This document shows positions 19,988 to 29,163 of a stretch of DNA of 64,000 bases, piece after piece. Below the pieces are notes generated by a model. That model did not search any database and had not been told where the DNA came from. It saw only the letters and a list, made by a program, of their open reading frames with translations. Source of the stretch: Saprospiraceae bacterium (lineage in GTDB: Bacteria > Bacteroidota > Bacteroidia > Chitinophagales > Saprospiraceae); NCBI GenBank assembly GCA_016708265.1, contig JADJGA010000012.1:1089001-1153000 (forward strand), written 5' to 3'. The stretch's first letter is position 1. The number at the start of each line of letters is the position of its first letter. The translations under genes and the position numbers were made by a program.

Positions 19988-20988
19988 AATATATGCATAT
20001 ATTTCCCAATTGTTTGAACTTTTAAATTATAAACACCAGCACCAGGATTAAAATCTACTTTTCCTGAAAAATAACCTGTTGTATAAACATTTCCATAATG
20101 ATCAGTCGTTATAGAAAAACCTACATCCTCACTATATTCCCCAATTCCCTTAACCCATAAAAAATTGCCATTGCTATCTAATTTTTCTATAAATATATCA
20201 CATCCAAAATTCCAAAAATAGGGTAAAGTATAAACTCCAATTCCAGGGTCAAAATCTATTGGACCACCAATAAAGTCATCATAATGACCTGTTATAAGAA
20301 TATTTCCAGATATGTCTATACATATTGAGAGTCCAATATTAGTAGAACCAACCATCTTTTTGGACCAATAAAAAATGCCTGAAGTATCAAGCTTCATCAC
20401 GAATGTATTATATGACAAATCACCTGTAACAAAAACACTTCCATTGTCTATTGCAATCGATGTGGCCGTGTCATCACCTGATTTTACCCCATAGCTTTTA
20501 GCCCAAATAAAATTGCCAGAAAGATCCAATTTCATAATAAACATATCCTTATATCCTAAAGAAGTCAAATTGTAAACACCTGACCCAGGGTCAAAATCTA
20601 CTGTATTCTCAAAGGCACCGCATATATATACGTTGCCACCTTTATCAGTAGTAATACTATAGCCCCCATTATTCATAAAAAATAAATTCGAATTTGATGC
20701 TCCTCCAAAACTTTTTGCCCATAACAAATTGCCGTCCTTATCCATTTTTGTGATAAAAGCATCAAATTCAGTATTCGATATCAAATTATATATACCGACT
20801 CCAGGATCAAAATCAATTGTTCCCTTAAAGCCCCCTGTAGTGAATACATTTCCGTTATCATCAACTGTAATTGATCTGCCTGAAATTATGTCAGCACCAC
20901 TAAAAGCTCCTGCCCATTCAAATTTCTGAGAATAGCATGTAAAAATAAACACAATCAGGTATATTGTGGTAATGATTGATCTTAACAT
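19984..20988 (-). CDS. T9SS type B secreted propeller protein, fragment 1 of 3 (N-terminal, SBBP-like)
   Basis: The N-terminal part of the broken gene. The preferred ATG is at 20988-20986 and gives signal peptide MLRSIITTIYLIVFIFTCYS plus Q; an upstream in-frame TTG at 21015 is less likely. The body has four repeats of about 65-70 residues, each with D-F-[DN]-P-G-x-G-V-Y-[NT]-L followed by K-[ML]-D-x-[SD]-G-[NI]-[FL]-x-W-[AVS]-K and S-[ID]-T-T-D-x-x-G-N-V-Y. This is an SBBP-type beta-propeller. The frame ends KVQTIGKYMHIF; adding one A in the short A-run near 20025-20028 gives KSSNNWEIYAYILKLDSNG, which continues in fragment 2. Its function is probably structural or adhesive on the cell surface. 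Confidence 0.78.
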   Translation of the reverse strand: MLRSIITTIYLIVFIFTCYSQKFEWAGAFSGADIISGRSITVDDNGNVFTTGGFKGTIDFDPGVGIYNLISNTEFDAFITKMDKDGNLLWAKSFGGASNSNLFFMNNGGYSITTDKGGNVYICGAFENTVDFDPGSGVYNLTSLGYKDMFIMKLDLSGNFIWAKSYGVKSGDDTATSIAIDNGSVFVTGDLSYNTFVMKLDTSGIFYWSKKMVGSTNIGLSICIDISGNILITGHYDDFIGGPIDFDPGIGVYTLPYFWNFGCDIFIEKLDSNGNFLWVKGIGEYSEDVGFSITTDHYGNVYTTGYFSGKVDFNPGAGVYNLKVQTIGKYMHIF

Positions 20989-21015
20989 AGTGCCTTGCTT
21001 GTTATTTGGTAACAA

Positions 21016-21585
21016 TTACTCTCACTTTAAGTTAGATAAGACTGCTAAATTATAATATTTTTTTTAATTTTTCAAATAATTTCATCGATTAAAAAAATAA
21101 ATTTAAAATAAATACTAATCACCAAAATAATTATAGTGTTCATTCCATTGCTTCATGATATTATTTGGTGCTATTAAGATATATAGGAAAATTACGTTAA
21201 ACTAATTGATGGAAAATCATGACAAAACAATAATTCGAACCTGAGTAGTTACATAGATTTTAAAATTAATTCTGATTAGTTAGCCGGGATTTTTTTGTAT
21301 CGAAGCTATAATTGTGTATACTATTTACATGATAATTTGCTCCTATTGCCAAAATGAACTGAAAATTTTCTGAATTAATATTTTTTTGTCTTGATGCACG
21401 AATAAATATATTATTTTAGTGCCGGAAATATTATGATTTTTGGGTGTATCACATTTTTGCATCTATATCAAAAGATTGATAATTAAAATTCTTTGGGATT
21501 CCCTTTAGGGTTCAGGGCAAAACCCAAAGAATTTTAAGATTAATGCATTTTTGGGAAACACCCTTATTTTTCAAAATTGATCATT
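21016..21585. other. Gene-free stretch with a 15-bp inverted repeat
   Basis: About 570 bases with no supported gene between divergent genes. The notable element is a perfect 15-bp inverted repeat, arm TTAAAATTCTTTGGG at 21483-21497 and its complement at 21523-21537, separated by 25 bases. It lies 48 bases before the carboxylase ATG. It could be a transcription attenuator or an operator; there is no clear T-run after it. Confidence 0.5.
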
Positions 21586-23127
21586 ATGGATAACAAACGG
21601 CAATTGCTTTTACAAAAACGTGAAAATGCCTTAGAGGGTGGGGGAAAAGAACGGGCTGAAAAACAACATAAGGCTGGAAAACTTACAGCAAGGGAAAGAA
21701 TAGAAATTCTCCTTGATAATGGCTCTTTTGAGGAAATAGGGATGCTTGTTGAACACAGGGCTACAAATTTCGGAATGGACAAACAAAAGTTTCCTGGTGA
21801 TGGGGTGATCACAGGTTACGGAACAATTGAAGGAAGGCTGGTTTTTGTATTTTCTCAGGATTTTACAGTTTTTGGAGGTTCACTTTCCGAAGCTCATGCT
21901 GAAAAAATTGTAAAGATCATGGACCTTGCTGTTGAAAACGGAGCTCCGGTAATTGGAATAAATGATTCTGGTGGTGCCAGAATACAGGAAGGGGTAGTCT
22001 CACTCGGTGGTTATGCAGATATATTCTACAGGAATACCCTGGCTTCAGGGGTCATTCCTCAGATATCGTTAATAATGGGGCCATGTGCAGGAGGTGCTGT
22101 TTATTCACCGGCCATCACTGATTTCATAATAATGACTGACCAAACCTCTTACATGTTCGTTACGGGTCCTAATGTTGTAAAAACAGTAACAAATGAAGAT
22201 GTTACATCTGAAGATCTGGGTGGAGCATATACTCATGCAACAAAATCAGGGGTAACTCATTTGATTGGTAATAATGATGTTGATACAATTGAGAAAACAA
22301 AGAAGTTAATCAGCTATATACCTCAAAACTGGAAATCTAAAACTCCAAGATTGCCATTTCTGATAGAAAGGGAATGCAGGGAAATTCTTTGTGATATTGT
22401 TCCTGATAATCCAAATAAACCTTATGATATCAGAGATGTGATCAACAATGTGGTTGATGAACAGACTTTTTTCGAAATACATGAGAATTTTGCCACAAAT
22501 ATTGTTGTCGGATTTGCCCGTCTTGCAGGCAGAAGTATCGGTATTGTTGCAAATCAGCCCCAAAGTCTTGCTGGTGTACTGGATGTTGACAGTTCAAAAA
22601 AGGGTGCAAGGTTTGTGCGTTTTTGTGATAGTTTCAATATACCACTACTTATTTTTGAAGATGTCCCGGGATTTCTTCCCGGCACAGATCAGGAATGGAA
22701 TGCTATTATCACCAATGGAGCAAAGCTATTGTATGCTTTTAGTGAAGCAACGGTTCCCAGGATAACGGTTATAACAAGAAAAGCCTATGGGGGAGCTTAT
22801 GATGTTATGAATTCAAAACATATTGGTGCAGATTTCAATTTTGCACTTCCATCGGCTGAAATTGCTGTTATGGGTGCCAGGGGTGCATCAGAGATTATCT
22901 TCAGGAAAGAAATAAACGAAGCAGAGAATCCTGCTGAAATGCTTAAATCTAAAGAAATTGAATACAGGACACTTTTTGAAAATCCTTATATCGCTGCTGC
23001 AAGAGGATACATCGATGAAGTGATTTTACCAAAAGAAACAAGGATGAAACTCATTAAAGCTTTCGCTATGCTTGAAAATAAAAAAGCTTTGTTGCCACCT
23101 AAAAAACATGGGAATATACCTTTATGA
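21586..23127 (+). CDS. Acyl-CoA carboxylase, carboxyltransferase beta subunit (propionyl/methylmalonyl-CoA type)
   Basis: A biotin-dependent carboxyltransferase subunit of 513 residues from the ATG at 21586; the frame reaches back to a TTG at 21577. It transfers CO2 between carboxybiotin and an acyl-CoA, in Bacteroidota usually propionyl-CoA or methylmalonyl-CoA in the propionate/succinate route. Two crotonase-like halves are visible. The N-terminal half has KLTARERIE, FSQDFTVFGGSLSEAHAEKI, INDSGGARIQEGV and MGPCAGGAVYSPA. The C-terminal half has GRSIGIVANQP, FVRFCDSFNIPLLIFEDVPG, FLPG, TRKAYGGAYDVM and AVMGARGA. No biotin carrier or decarboxylase subunit is adjacent, so the partners are encoded elsewhere. 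Confidence 0.93.
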   Translation: MDNKRQLLLQKRENALEGGGKERAEKQHKAGKLTARERIEILLDNGSFEEIGMLVEHRATNFGMDKQKFPGDGVITGYGTIEGRLVFVFSQDFTVFGGSLSEAHAEKIVKIMDLAVENGAPVIGINDSGGARIQEGVVSLGGYADIFYRNTLASGVIPQISLIMGPCAGGAVYSPAITDFIIMTDQTSYMFVTGPNVVKTVTNEDVTSEDLGGAYTHATKSGVTHLIGNNDVDTIEKTKKLISYIPQNWKSKTPRLPFLIERECREILCDIVPDNPNKPYDIRDVINNVVDEQTFFEIHENFATNIVVGFARLAGRSIGIVANQPQSLAGVLDVDSSKKGARFVRFCDSFNIPLLIFEDVPGFLPGTDQEWNAIITNGAKLLYAFSEATVPRITVITRKAYGGAYDVMNSKHIGADFNFALPSAEIAVMGARGASEIIFRKEINEAENPAEMLKSKEIEYRTLFENPYIAAARGYIDEVILPKETRMKLIKAFAMLENKKALLPPKKHGNIPL

Positions 23128-23800
23128 CGGAAATTAGAAAATGGATATTAACAATGCGAATCAAGGGTTAAAAATATTTTTACCACGATTTTGATCGTTT
23201 TCGGGATTTTAAGAAACACTTAGGTGTCTCAAAGGATATAAATTAAATAGTTATAATTCCCAATCCTTGTTTTGCACAAATAATGATTATTAGTCTTCCT
23301 TTTGATTACTATATGGTTACCGATATTTAGCCAATTAAAGTTTTTAGCAAAGCAAATAATCACAAAAAGGGATTTTATTTCAATAACTATGGGTGAAACC
23401 CATAGCCTTATGAAAAGCACAAAACAACCCGAAACGGGTTGAATTTAAGCAAAACATTGAAATTTCCACAAATATGATTACTGTTTCAAGCAGTATAATA
23501 ATCTTTATAGTCAAAATGGCATATACCCAACTTCTATATCAAATTATTTTTTCAACAAAAGGAAGAGATAAAACTTTGTTAAAAAATGGCAGACAGCAAT
23601 TATTCAATCCCATTTTGATGAACCTGCACAAGAAGAAGTAAGAACAAATCTTTAATAATTTTTGGTTTGTTGCAAATATGGGAAATTCATTAGGACAGTA
23701 TGTAATTTAAATGAAAAAAAATATGTAAGTTTGTACTTGCATAAACTGAATTTTAAGCACTCTTAAACCTTTGGTTTTAACACATTTCAAATCAGTCACC
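23128..23800. other. Intergenic stretch with hairpins and transposase remnant
   Basis: About 670 bases without an intact gene. Near 23153-23187 lies a sequence (AATGCGAATCAAGGGTT followed by TACCACGA) that recurs in variant form at 30270-30307. Two perfect hairpins follow: CTATGGGTgaaACCCATAG at 23387-23405 and CAACCCGaaaCGGGTTG at 23425-23441. A transposase fragment is at 23516. Hairpins of this kind beside such fragments are typical of REP/IS200 debris. Confidence 0.55.
23516..23641 (+). pseudogene. Remnant of REP-associated (IS200-like, Y1) transposase
   Basis: An ATG at 23516 opens a 41-codon frame reading MAYTQLLYQIIFSTKGRDK followed by TLLKNGRQQLFNPIL. This matches the start of TnpA_REP/IS200-type transposases, whose N-termini run T-Y-T-Q-L-x-x-[QH]-[IV]-[VI]-F-[SA]-T-K-x-R. 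A stop at 23639 and the absence of the HUH and catalytic Tyr regions show a truncated remnant. It is next to two perfect hairpins, the kind of structure such transposases act on. Confidence 0.6.
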
Positions 23801-24424
23801 ATGAAAAAGCAATATTTTATAATAATATTTATTTTCATAACAAATTTTGGTTTTGGTCAGAACAATGACGGCTTTATAAAGTATGCCGGAATATACACTG
23901 CTGTTCAGTGGAGTAAGGGAGAAGATGTATTGATAATCCCTCAATTATATTATTATGAGAATGACTATTATATTGAGGCGAGATTCAATTATGAAGAGAA
24001 AAATGCCTTTTCATTATATTTGGGAAGGTCCTTTTCAGGATCTGGTAAGACAGATTATGAAATTGTGCCAGTAGTTGGCTTAGTTATCGGTGAGTCTGTC
24101 AGTTTATCTCCCGGATTAATTTCTGACATAAGATTTAATCGCTTTTCACTTTCAAGTGAGACACAATTTACAATTGATCTTAATGGATTAAATGATTACT
24201 ATTTCTGGGATTGGACAAAATTTAATTTCCAGGTTAACAAATATTTTGGTGCGGGAGGTGGAATGCAATTTCTATACCCGAATAAAGAAGATCCGACCAT
24301 CGATTTCGGTCCAATGCTTATGTTTAAATTTAAATCATTTTCTCTGGAAACTTATTCATACAGTTTTTGGAAAGAAAATCCTACATGGGTAGTAGCAGTT
24401 GAATACAGTTTTTCAAAAGATTAA
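23801..24424 (+). CDS. Exported protein of unknown function, probable small beta-barrel
   Basis: 207 residues from the ATG at 23801; an upstream in-frame TTG at 23771 would precede the signal peptide and is unlikely. The signal peptide is MKKQYFIIIFIFITNFGFGQ. The mature part alternates polar and hydrophobic residues with many aromatics (VLIIPQLYYYENDYYIEARF, NDYYFWDWTKFNFQV) and ends in strand-like VVAVEYSFSKD, consistent with an outer-membrane barrel. No family is recognised. It is flanked by repeat-rich intergenic DNA on both sides. Confidence 0.6.
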   Translation: MKKQYFIIIFIFITNFGFGQNNDGFIKYAGIYTAVQWSKGEDVLIIPQLYYYENDYYIEARFNYEEKNAFSLYLGRSFSGSGKTDYEIVPVVGLVIGESVSLSPGLISDIRFNRFSLSSETQFTIDLNGLNDYYFWDWTKFNFQVNKYFGAGGGMQFLYPNKEDPTIDFGPMLMFKFKSFSLETYSYSFWKENPTWVVAVEYSFSKD

Positions 24425-24558
24425 CAAAACAATGTTTTCTTATTCGCAATCTCCTGTTTTCCGGTTGATAAAATAAATGTTTATAGTATTCTTGCATACA
24501 ATACTATTCCAAATTGAATATAATTGCATTTAAAAAATCAAGGTTAGGACTGTGCGAT

Positions 24559-24579
24559 CCCGACATTTATCGTCGGGAG
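24559..24579. repeat. REP-like hairpin copy 1
   Basis: TCCCGAC-atttatc-GTCGGGA, a perfect 7-bp inverted repeat with a 7-base loop, preceded by CTGTGCGA. It is identical over 21 bases to the copy at 24700. Confidence 0.6.
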
Positions 24580-24699
24580 TTTGAGCTGGAGAGAGCAGGA
24601 TATTTTACCGAAACCTTGTAGGTAAAATTTCCGTGATTGAAAACGTTATAACTGGTAGTTTTATAATCAAAAAAAGGTTTGCGAGTTTAATTTAGCACG

Positions 24700-24749
24700 T
24701 CCCGACATTTATCGTCGGGATTGCTACTTTTTGACGGATCAAAAAGTAG
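24700..24749. repeat. REP-like double hairpin copy 2
   Basis: The same 21-base hairpin as copy 1 (24700-24720), followed after TTG by a second hairpin, CTACTTTTTGac / atCAAAAAGTAG, at 24724-24749. The pair of stems in tandem resembles a composite REP/BIME unit. Confidence 0.6.
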
Positions 24750-24856
24750 AGAAATTTAATAATAAAATATGGTTTAAAAAAAACAATTGGTCAATAATGT
24801 ATTTGCTTAATCATCAATGATATAAAAGTTATTTAAACATATATTTTTAAATAACT

Positions 24857-26713
24857 TCAGTATTTTACTCTTGCTATTATACCTCCGGTTGTTGTCATGA
24901 TAAATTCATTTTTTGCAAACGGAGTGATGGTATTGATAATTGAATTTCCGGTCTTGTATTTCCATAAAACATCACCATTTTCGGAATTTATTCCACAAAG
25001 CAGGCCGTTTTTTGTTCCAAAAATTATTGTACCATTGTTTTCTATTAGCATACTGGGATTGTGGTCATAACCAAAACCGGCATTCGATTTCCATAGTAAC
25101 TGAGGGTCATCAGCATTTGCATCCATTGCAATGACGTAATCGGTCATATACCGGCTATAAACTTTTGATTTATCGGCTGAAATTCCGATTGTCTCCCTTA
25201 CCTGGTGTTCCTTTGTTCTCCATATTTCTTTTCCAGTTGACACGTCCAGGGCCGTAAAATACCTGTCCGGAGCGGTAATAAAGACTTTTTCACCTGATAC
25301 AACAGGATGAACCGCTGCCGGTGAAAAATGTATCCTGGAGTTGCCGTTATTCCATATCCAGGCGAGACTTCCATTGTGTTGATTCAGGGCATAGAAATTT
25401 GAATCCCATGCTCCAAACATAATTTTACCACCTGCAATTACAGGTTTCGTTTCAATATAACCCTTTATATCGTCGTAAATCCACATTGTCTTGCCGTTAT
25501 TTAGATTTAAAGCGGAGAATTTACCATCACTTCCTCCGATAAATACCGTATCATTGCTTATAAGCGGGCATCCCATAACAGCAGCTGATGTTTCATTTTT
25601 CCATATCAGTTTTCCGTTTTCTGCATCCAGGCAATTTATAAAACCATCAGTTGAACCAAAAACCACATGCCTTTCTGAAATTGCAGGAGAAGAAATTATT
25701 CTGCTACCTGTTTTATAAGACCATTTTTGTTTCCCGTTCTTTGATCTTAAGCAATGAAATTCTCCATTGTCATCACCAAAATAAACACTGTGTGAATTTA
25801 CAGCAGCAGTGGTGAAAATAGCTGCTCCGATATCATATTGCCATTTAACCTTAATGTTTTTAGCATACTGATTTATACTGAAGTCAGGTCTTAATGTCTG
25901 ATCCGGGTCATTGTATTCTTTATGTTCCATTGGTACAGACATCCAAATTTCAGGTTCTCTATCATTTAATTTTGTATAGATCCTTATTGTATCAGAAATA
26001 CTGTAAATATTAAAACCTCCTGAATCACCTTTGGTCTTAAGGGTCGACCGGTTGAGTATGCCACTTAACCCATCATAATTCACTGCAGAATTCTTGTGAT
26101 AATGGCCTCCAAGTACTAACTGGACATTATACTTCCGTAAAATATCAGTCATTTCATACCAGTTATCAACATCTCCGGCAAGAAGTGGATAATGAGTGAC
26201 AGCAATAACCGGCATATCTTCAGGTATTTCTGAAAGTTCTTTCTTCACCCAGGCGATATCCTGAGGAGAAATATGTCCATCTCCCATTTTTATAACTGGT
26301 CCTGTAGTGAAACCGATAAATTTAATGCCGTTATGAGTAAAACTGAATTTGTCATCTCCAAAAACCTTTGAAAAATCAGTATACCCTGATTCACTCCATT
26401 TTGTTTCATGATTGCCGGCAATTATATAATATGGTTTTTTCAGTTTGTCCAGCAGTGTTTTAGCTTCTTTTAAAGACAAAAGATCTCCCGTTTCTGTTAT
26501 GTCTCCCGAAACTATTATGAAATCAATACCGGCAGTATTATTAACGCTTTCAACTGCATTTTCAAGGTCACCTGATGCTTCCGGATTGGAAATCTGAATA
26601 TGCAGATCCGAAAACAATGCAAAATTGAAACTTTGTGCAATTGCTGAGTCAGCATTACAATAATTAATGATGGTGAATAAAACAATCAGAAACTTAGTAA
26701 ACAATCTGTTCAA
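24857..26713 (-). CDS. Secreted metallophosphoesterase fused to a PQQ-like beta-propeller
   Basis: 618 residues with a signal peptide ending DSAIAQ (residue 27). The calcineurin-type metallophosphoesterase domain carries all metal motifs: D-x-H in FSDLHIQ (36-38), SGD at 70-71, GNHE at 100-103, THYPLL, and GGHYH. From about 285 to the end run PQQ/pyrrolo-quinoline-type propeller blades with repeated G-x-[LI]-x-W-x-[YN]-x-[TD] strands (QKWSYKTGSRII, KLIWKNETSA, VLWKYKTGNS). No ATG precedes the signal peptide in frame, so the start is the TTG at 26713 or possibly the next TTG nine bases on. The propeller may bind a substrate or partner; the physiological phosphoester is unknown. It is transcribed just after the M49-like peptidase (20-base gap), probably as one operon. 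Confidence 0.85.
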   Translation of the reverse strand: MNRLFTKFLIVLFTIINYCNADSAIAQSFNFALFSDLHIQISNPEASGDLENAVESVNNTAGIDFIIVSGDITETGDLLSLKEAKTLLDKLKKPYYIIAGNHETKWSESGYTDFSKVFGDDKFSFTHNGIKFIGFTTGPVIKMGDGHISPQDIAWVKKELSEIPEDMPVIAVTHYPLLAGDVDNWYEMTDILRKYNVQLVLGGHYHKNSAVNYDGLSGILNRSTLKTKGDSGGFNIYSISDTIRIYTKLNDREPEIWMSVPMEHKEYNDPDQTLRPDFSINQYAKNIKVKWQYDIGAAIFTTAAVNSHSVYFGDDNGEFHCLRSKNGKQKWSYKTGSRIISSPAISERHVVFGSTDGFINCLDAENGKLIWKNETSAAVMGCPLISNDTVFIGGSDGKFSALNLNNGKTMWIYDDIKGYIETKPVIAGGKIMFGAWDSNFYALNQHNGSLAWIWNNGNSRIHFSPAAVHPVVSGEKVFITAPDRYFTALDVSTGKEIWRTKEHQVRETIGISADKSKVYSRYMTDYVIAMDANADDPQLLWKSNAGFGYDHNPSMLIENNGTIIFGTKNGLLCGINSENGDVLWKYKTGNSIINTITPFAKNEFIMTTTGGIIARVKY

Positions 26714-26732
26714 TCTTAGTTACTTTTTATTT

Positions 26733-28394
26733 CTACAGCCCTAATGTTTTAACTCCCTGTTCAAAAACAACATCAACCGGTATAGATTTTTGTTTCAATA
26801 TCTCAATGTCTTTTTTAAGGGTATCATTCATAACATTGTATTTATCAATAAACTTCCTGACTTTTTCATAGTCTCCATCCCCCTGCAAAACCAGGATCTG
26901 ATTTGACAATGCCTTTATAGCAGCTTCAAATTTTTCAATATTGATCATATACTTCCCTGATTCCTTTGATCTTGAGAATGCACCCTGTTCATTGAAAAAA
27001 TTGAAACAGACCATATTGGCCTTGCCGTGGGCAGACGAAGTGCCAAACCTGATTGATCTTATGATCCCTGCCATGAATGTTGTATAAAATTCCTTAAGTT
27101 CTCCTTTTATTTCACCCTTTTTATGCAATTGCTGGATCATATAAAGACCGAGAATGTCAGCTTTGCCTTCTTCGATAGTAGAATAGTAATCTTTTAGTAC
27201 TTTTCTGACCGGACCTTTTCCTGTCAGTGTATTCTTTATTCCAAGGCCATGAGCAACTTCATGGAACATTGTATTTGAAAAGAAAGCATCGAAATTTATA
27301 TTTTTCTTTTGTTCACCTTCGATCAGAACTTCTGCGATGGGCATCAGAATATTGTCGAATTTTGCTTTCATGGCATTTTTGAGCTGTAGTCTTCTTGTAC
27401 CTTTTTCGAGCTGTACTTTTTCATCATTGGGCAAATTAATTGCTATTGTTTTGCTTCCAGCATTGCAATCTCCGGCATAATACAATATATCGTATGCATT
27501 TAACTGTGCATCACCACCTGGTTTCTCGGCCTTGTATTTAGCCGGGACAGGAAGTCCGCTCTGAAGTTCGGGCATGAATTTTGCAAATTTTTTCAGTTTT
27601 TCGCTCCATTCCATATCTTTGACAAGTACATAAGCTTCATGAGCGGTCTTGTAACCGAAAATCTGGTCTTCATAGTTTTCAATCGGACCAATTACAAGAT
27701 CAAACTTATTTGTTTTCATATCCATCCAGGCAATATCACTGTTAAAATAATTGTCATCTTTAAGAGCACTAGCCCTCAGAGTAAGGTACCTGATCAATCC
27801 CGCATCAGTAGTTAGTTTACTTGCCTGTATCAACAGGTCAGCAGCCCTGTTCACCTGTTCTTTAAACTGAATATGGTAAGGTACACTGATGAGATTTCCT
27901 TCGGCATCCCTCCTTATAAAAGTATAAAGATTTTCTTTGTCTGCCAGGGTTGATTTTTCAAATTCTTCTTTTGTCATGTCTTCAGGGTAATAATTTGCCC
28001 CCGCTGGTTTATTACCGATTTCCTTGATAAATGAAGCATTGCCATTTAATCTGTCCCACGGGCCATAGTTAATTTCTGTATACTTCCTAAGGTCGGGATC
28101 AGATATTTTACCGAGAATTTCTTCCCTGTCTCCATAAGCCTCATACCAGAAAAGAGTATCCATAATCTCAGCAGCTTTGATAAATAATCTGAGCATCTGC
28201 TTTTCATTTTCAGATAAAGAACTCAGATCAGCAGTTAATTTGACATTTGTATATTTAGTCAACTCCTTTTTAACATCAATTGACGGTTCCAGATAAACTG
28301 GTTCTCCATTTGTTTTCATTTGTGTTTTTTTGTCCCCGTTTTTGCAGGAGTTAAAAATCATGAGAGTTAAAAAGATGAATAAAATTGGTTTCAT
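26733..28394 (-). CDS. M49-family-like zinc peptidase lipoprotein (dipeptidyl-peptidase III relative)
   Basis: 553 residues with a lipoprotein signal (MKPILFIFLTLMIFNSC, lipid Cys17). The zinc site is visible as FHEVAHGLG (HEXXH) and, about 50 residues later, TIEEGKADILGLY, which corresponds to the third-ligand motif EE-x-[RK]-A-[ED] of family M49. Classical M49 enzymes have a six-residue HEXXGH; a five-residue HEXXH is known in a few bacterial members such as the Caldithrix enzyme. Several M49-like blocks are present (NYGPWDRLNG, GANYYPEDMT, VPYHIQFKEQ). It probably acts in the periplasm on short peptides. It is in the same direction as the phosphoesterase and barrel genes on either side. 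Confidence 0.75.
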   Translation of the reverse strand: MKPILFIFLTLMIFNSCKNGDKKTQMKTNGEPVYLEPSIDVKKELTKYTNVKLTADLSSLSENEKQMLRLFIKAAEIMDTLFWYEAYGDREEILGKISDPDLRKYTEINYGPWDRLNGNASFIKEIGNKPAGANYYPEDMTKEEFEKSTLADKENLYTFIRRDAEGNLISVPYHIQFKEQVNRAADLLIQASKLTTDAGLIRYLTLRASALKDDNYFNSDIAWMDMKTNKFDLVIGPIENYEDQIFGYKTAHEAYVLVKDMEWSEKLKKFAKFMPELQSGLPVPAKYKAEKPGGDAQLNAYDILYYAGDCNAGSKTIAINLPNDEKVQLEKGTRRLQLKNAMKAKFDNILMPIAEVLIEGEQKKNINFDAFFSNTMFHEVAHGLGIKNTLTGKGPVRKVLKDYYSTIEEGKADILGLYMIQQLHKKGEIKGELKEFYTTFMAGIIRSIRFGTSSAHGKANMVCFNFFNEQGAFSRSKESGKYMINIEKFEAAIKALSNQILVLQGDGDYEKVRKFIDKYNVMNDTLKKDIEILKQKSIPVDVVFEQGVKTLGL

Positions 28395-28418
28395 ATTTGT
28401 GTATTTTAATAAATGAAT

Positions 28419-29039
28419 TTATAGTATTTTATAGAATAATGAGAAATTTAAAAAATAGCTTAATAGACTCCTGGATCCGTCTTCCGGGTTTTTATACATT
28501 TTTATAAATGACCTTGTATATCTGCCTGTCATGCCTAAATGCTTTGAGAACATAAATTTTGCACCCAAAACGTAGCTGAGATCATTTTTAAGGAAGTTGT
28601 CACCGTTAATGTCATCATCACCCAAAGCGTTTTTAACTGAAAAAAGCCTGCCTGCTGACAAACCTGCAAAACCCTGTACTTTGTAAAAATCATCCTCAAT
28701 TTTCCAGTCCTGATATGCTATATAAACAGGCAATTCGATATAATTCAATGTTATCTTTCTAAGGGATTCAGTATCATCGGGAATCAACTGAGACTGACTT
28801 CCTCTTTGACTGAAAAGGAAATCTACATTTATCTGCCAGGGATCATTGAGATTGTAACTTGTATTTAAGCCTGAGTTCCATCCGATCTTATGATACCCGG
28901 CCATATCGTCTCCATCAATCTGTGAAGCATTAAATCCAAGAGTTATACCACCACCGAATTTTTGTGCCAAGATAACGTCAGAGATGATTAAAAATAAGGA
29001 AATGCAGATAAAGGTAATAATTGTTTTTTTGATTGGCAT
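28419..29039 (-). CDS. PorT-like outer-membrane beta-barrel protein
   Basis: 206 residues. The signal peptide ends SDVILAQ (residue 26). The mature protein starts with a glycine-rich strand GGGITLGFNASQIDGDDMAGYHKIGWNS (motif GFN-x-SQ-x-x-G-D-x-x-G-Y-x-K-x-G), the hallmark of the PorT/outer-membrane beta-barrel family. It continues with KITLNYIELPVYIAY and AGLSAGRLF, and ends in strand LNFSLFYKIL. It probably forms an eight-strand OM barrel of unknown function. It begins a minus-strand group that continues with the M49-like and phosphoesterase genes. Confidence 0.75.
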   Translation of the reverse strand: MPIKKTIITFICISLFLIISDVILAQKFGGGITLGFNASQIDGDDMAGYHKIGWNSGLNTSYNLNDPWQINVDFLFSQRGSQSQLIPDDTESLRKITLNYIELPVYIAYQDWKIEDDFYKVQGFAGLSAGRLFSVKNALGDDDINGDNFLKNDLSYVLGAKFMFSKHLGMTGRYTRSFIKMYKNPEDGSRSLLSYFLNFSLFYKIL

Positions 29040-29163
29040 AAGTTTGAAATTTTAAGAATAATCCCATTTCAGAGTGTAAAATTATAAATTTAACGACTTT
29101 AATGTAAATTTATGACAGCTTTTTTGTTAAATGTCATATTTTTGTTTTATCAATTAACAGAGA

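Larger units (their letters stand above)
24425..24856. other. Intergenic stretch carrying two REP-like hairpins
   Basis: About 430 bases without a gene between convergent genes. The two REP-like hairpins described separately fill part of it; the remainder is AT-rich with no recognised signal. Confidence 0.5.
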
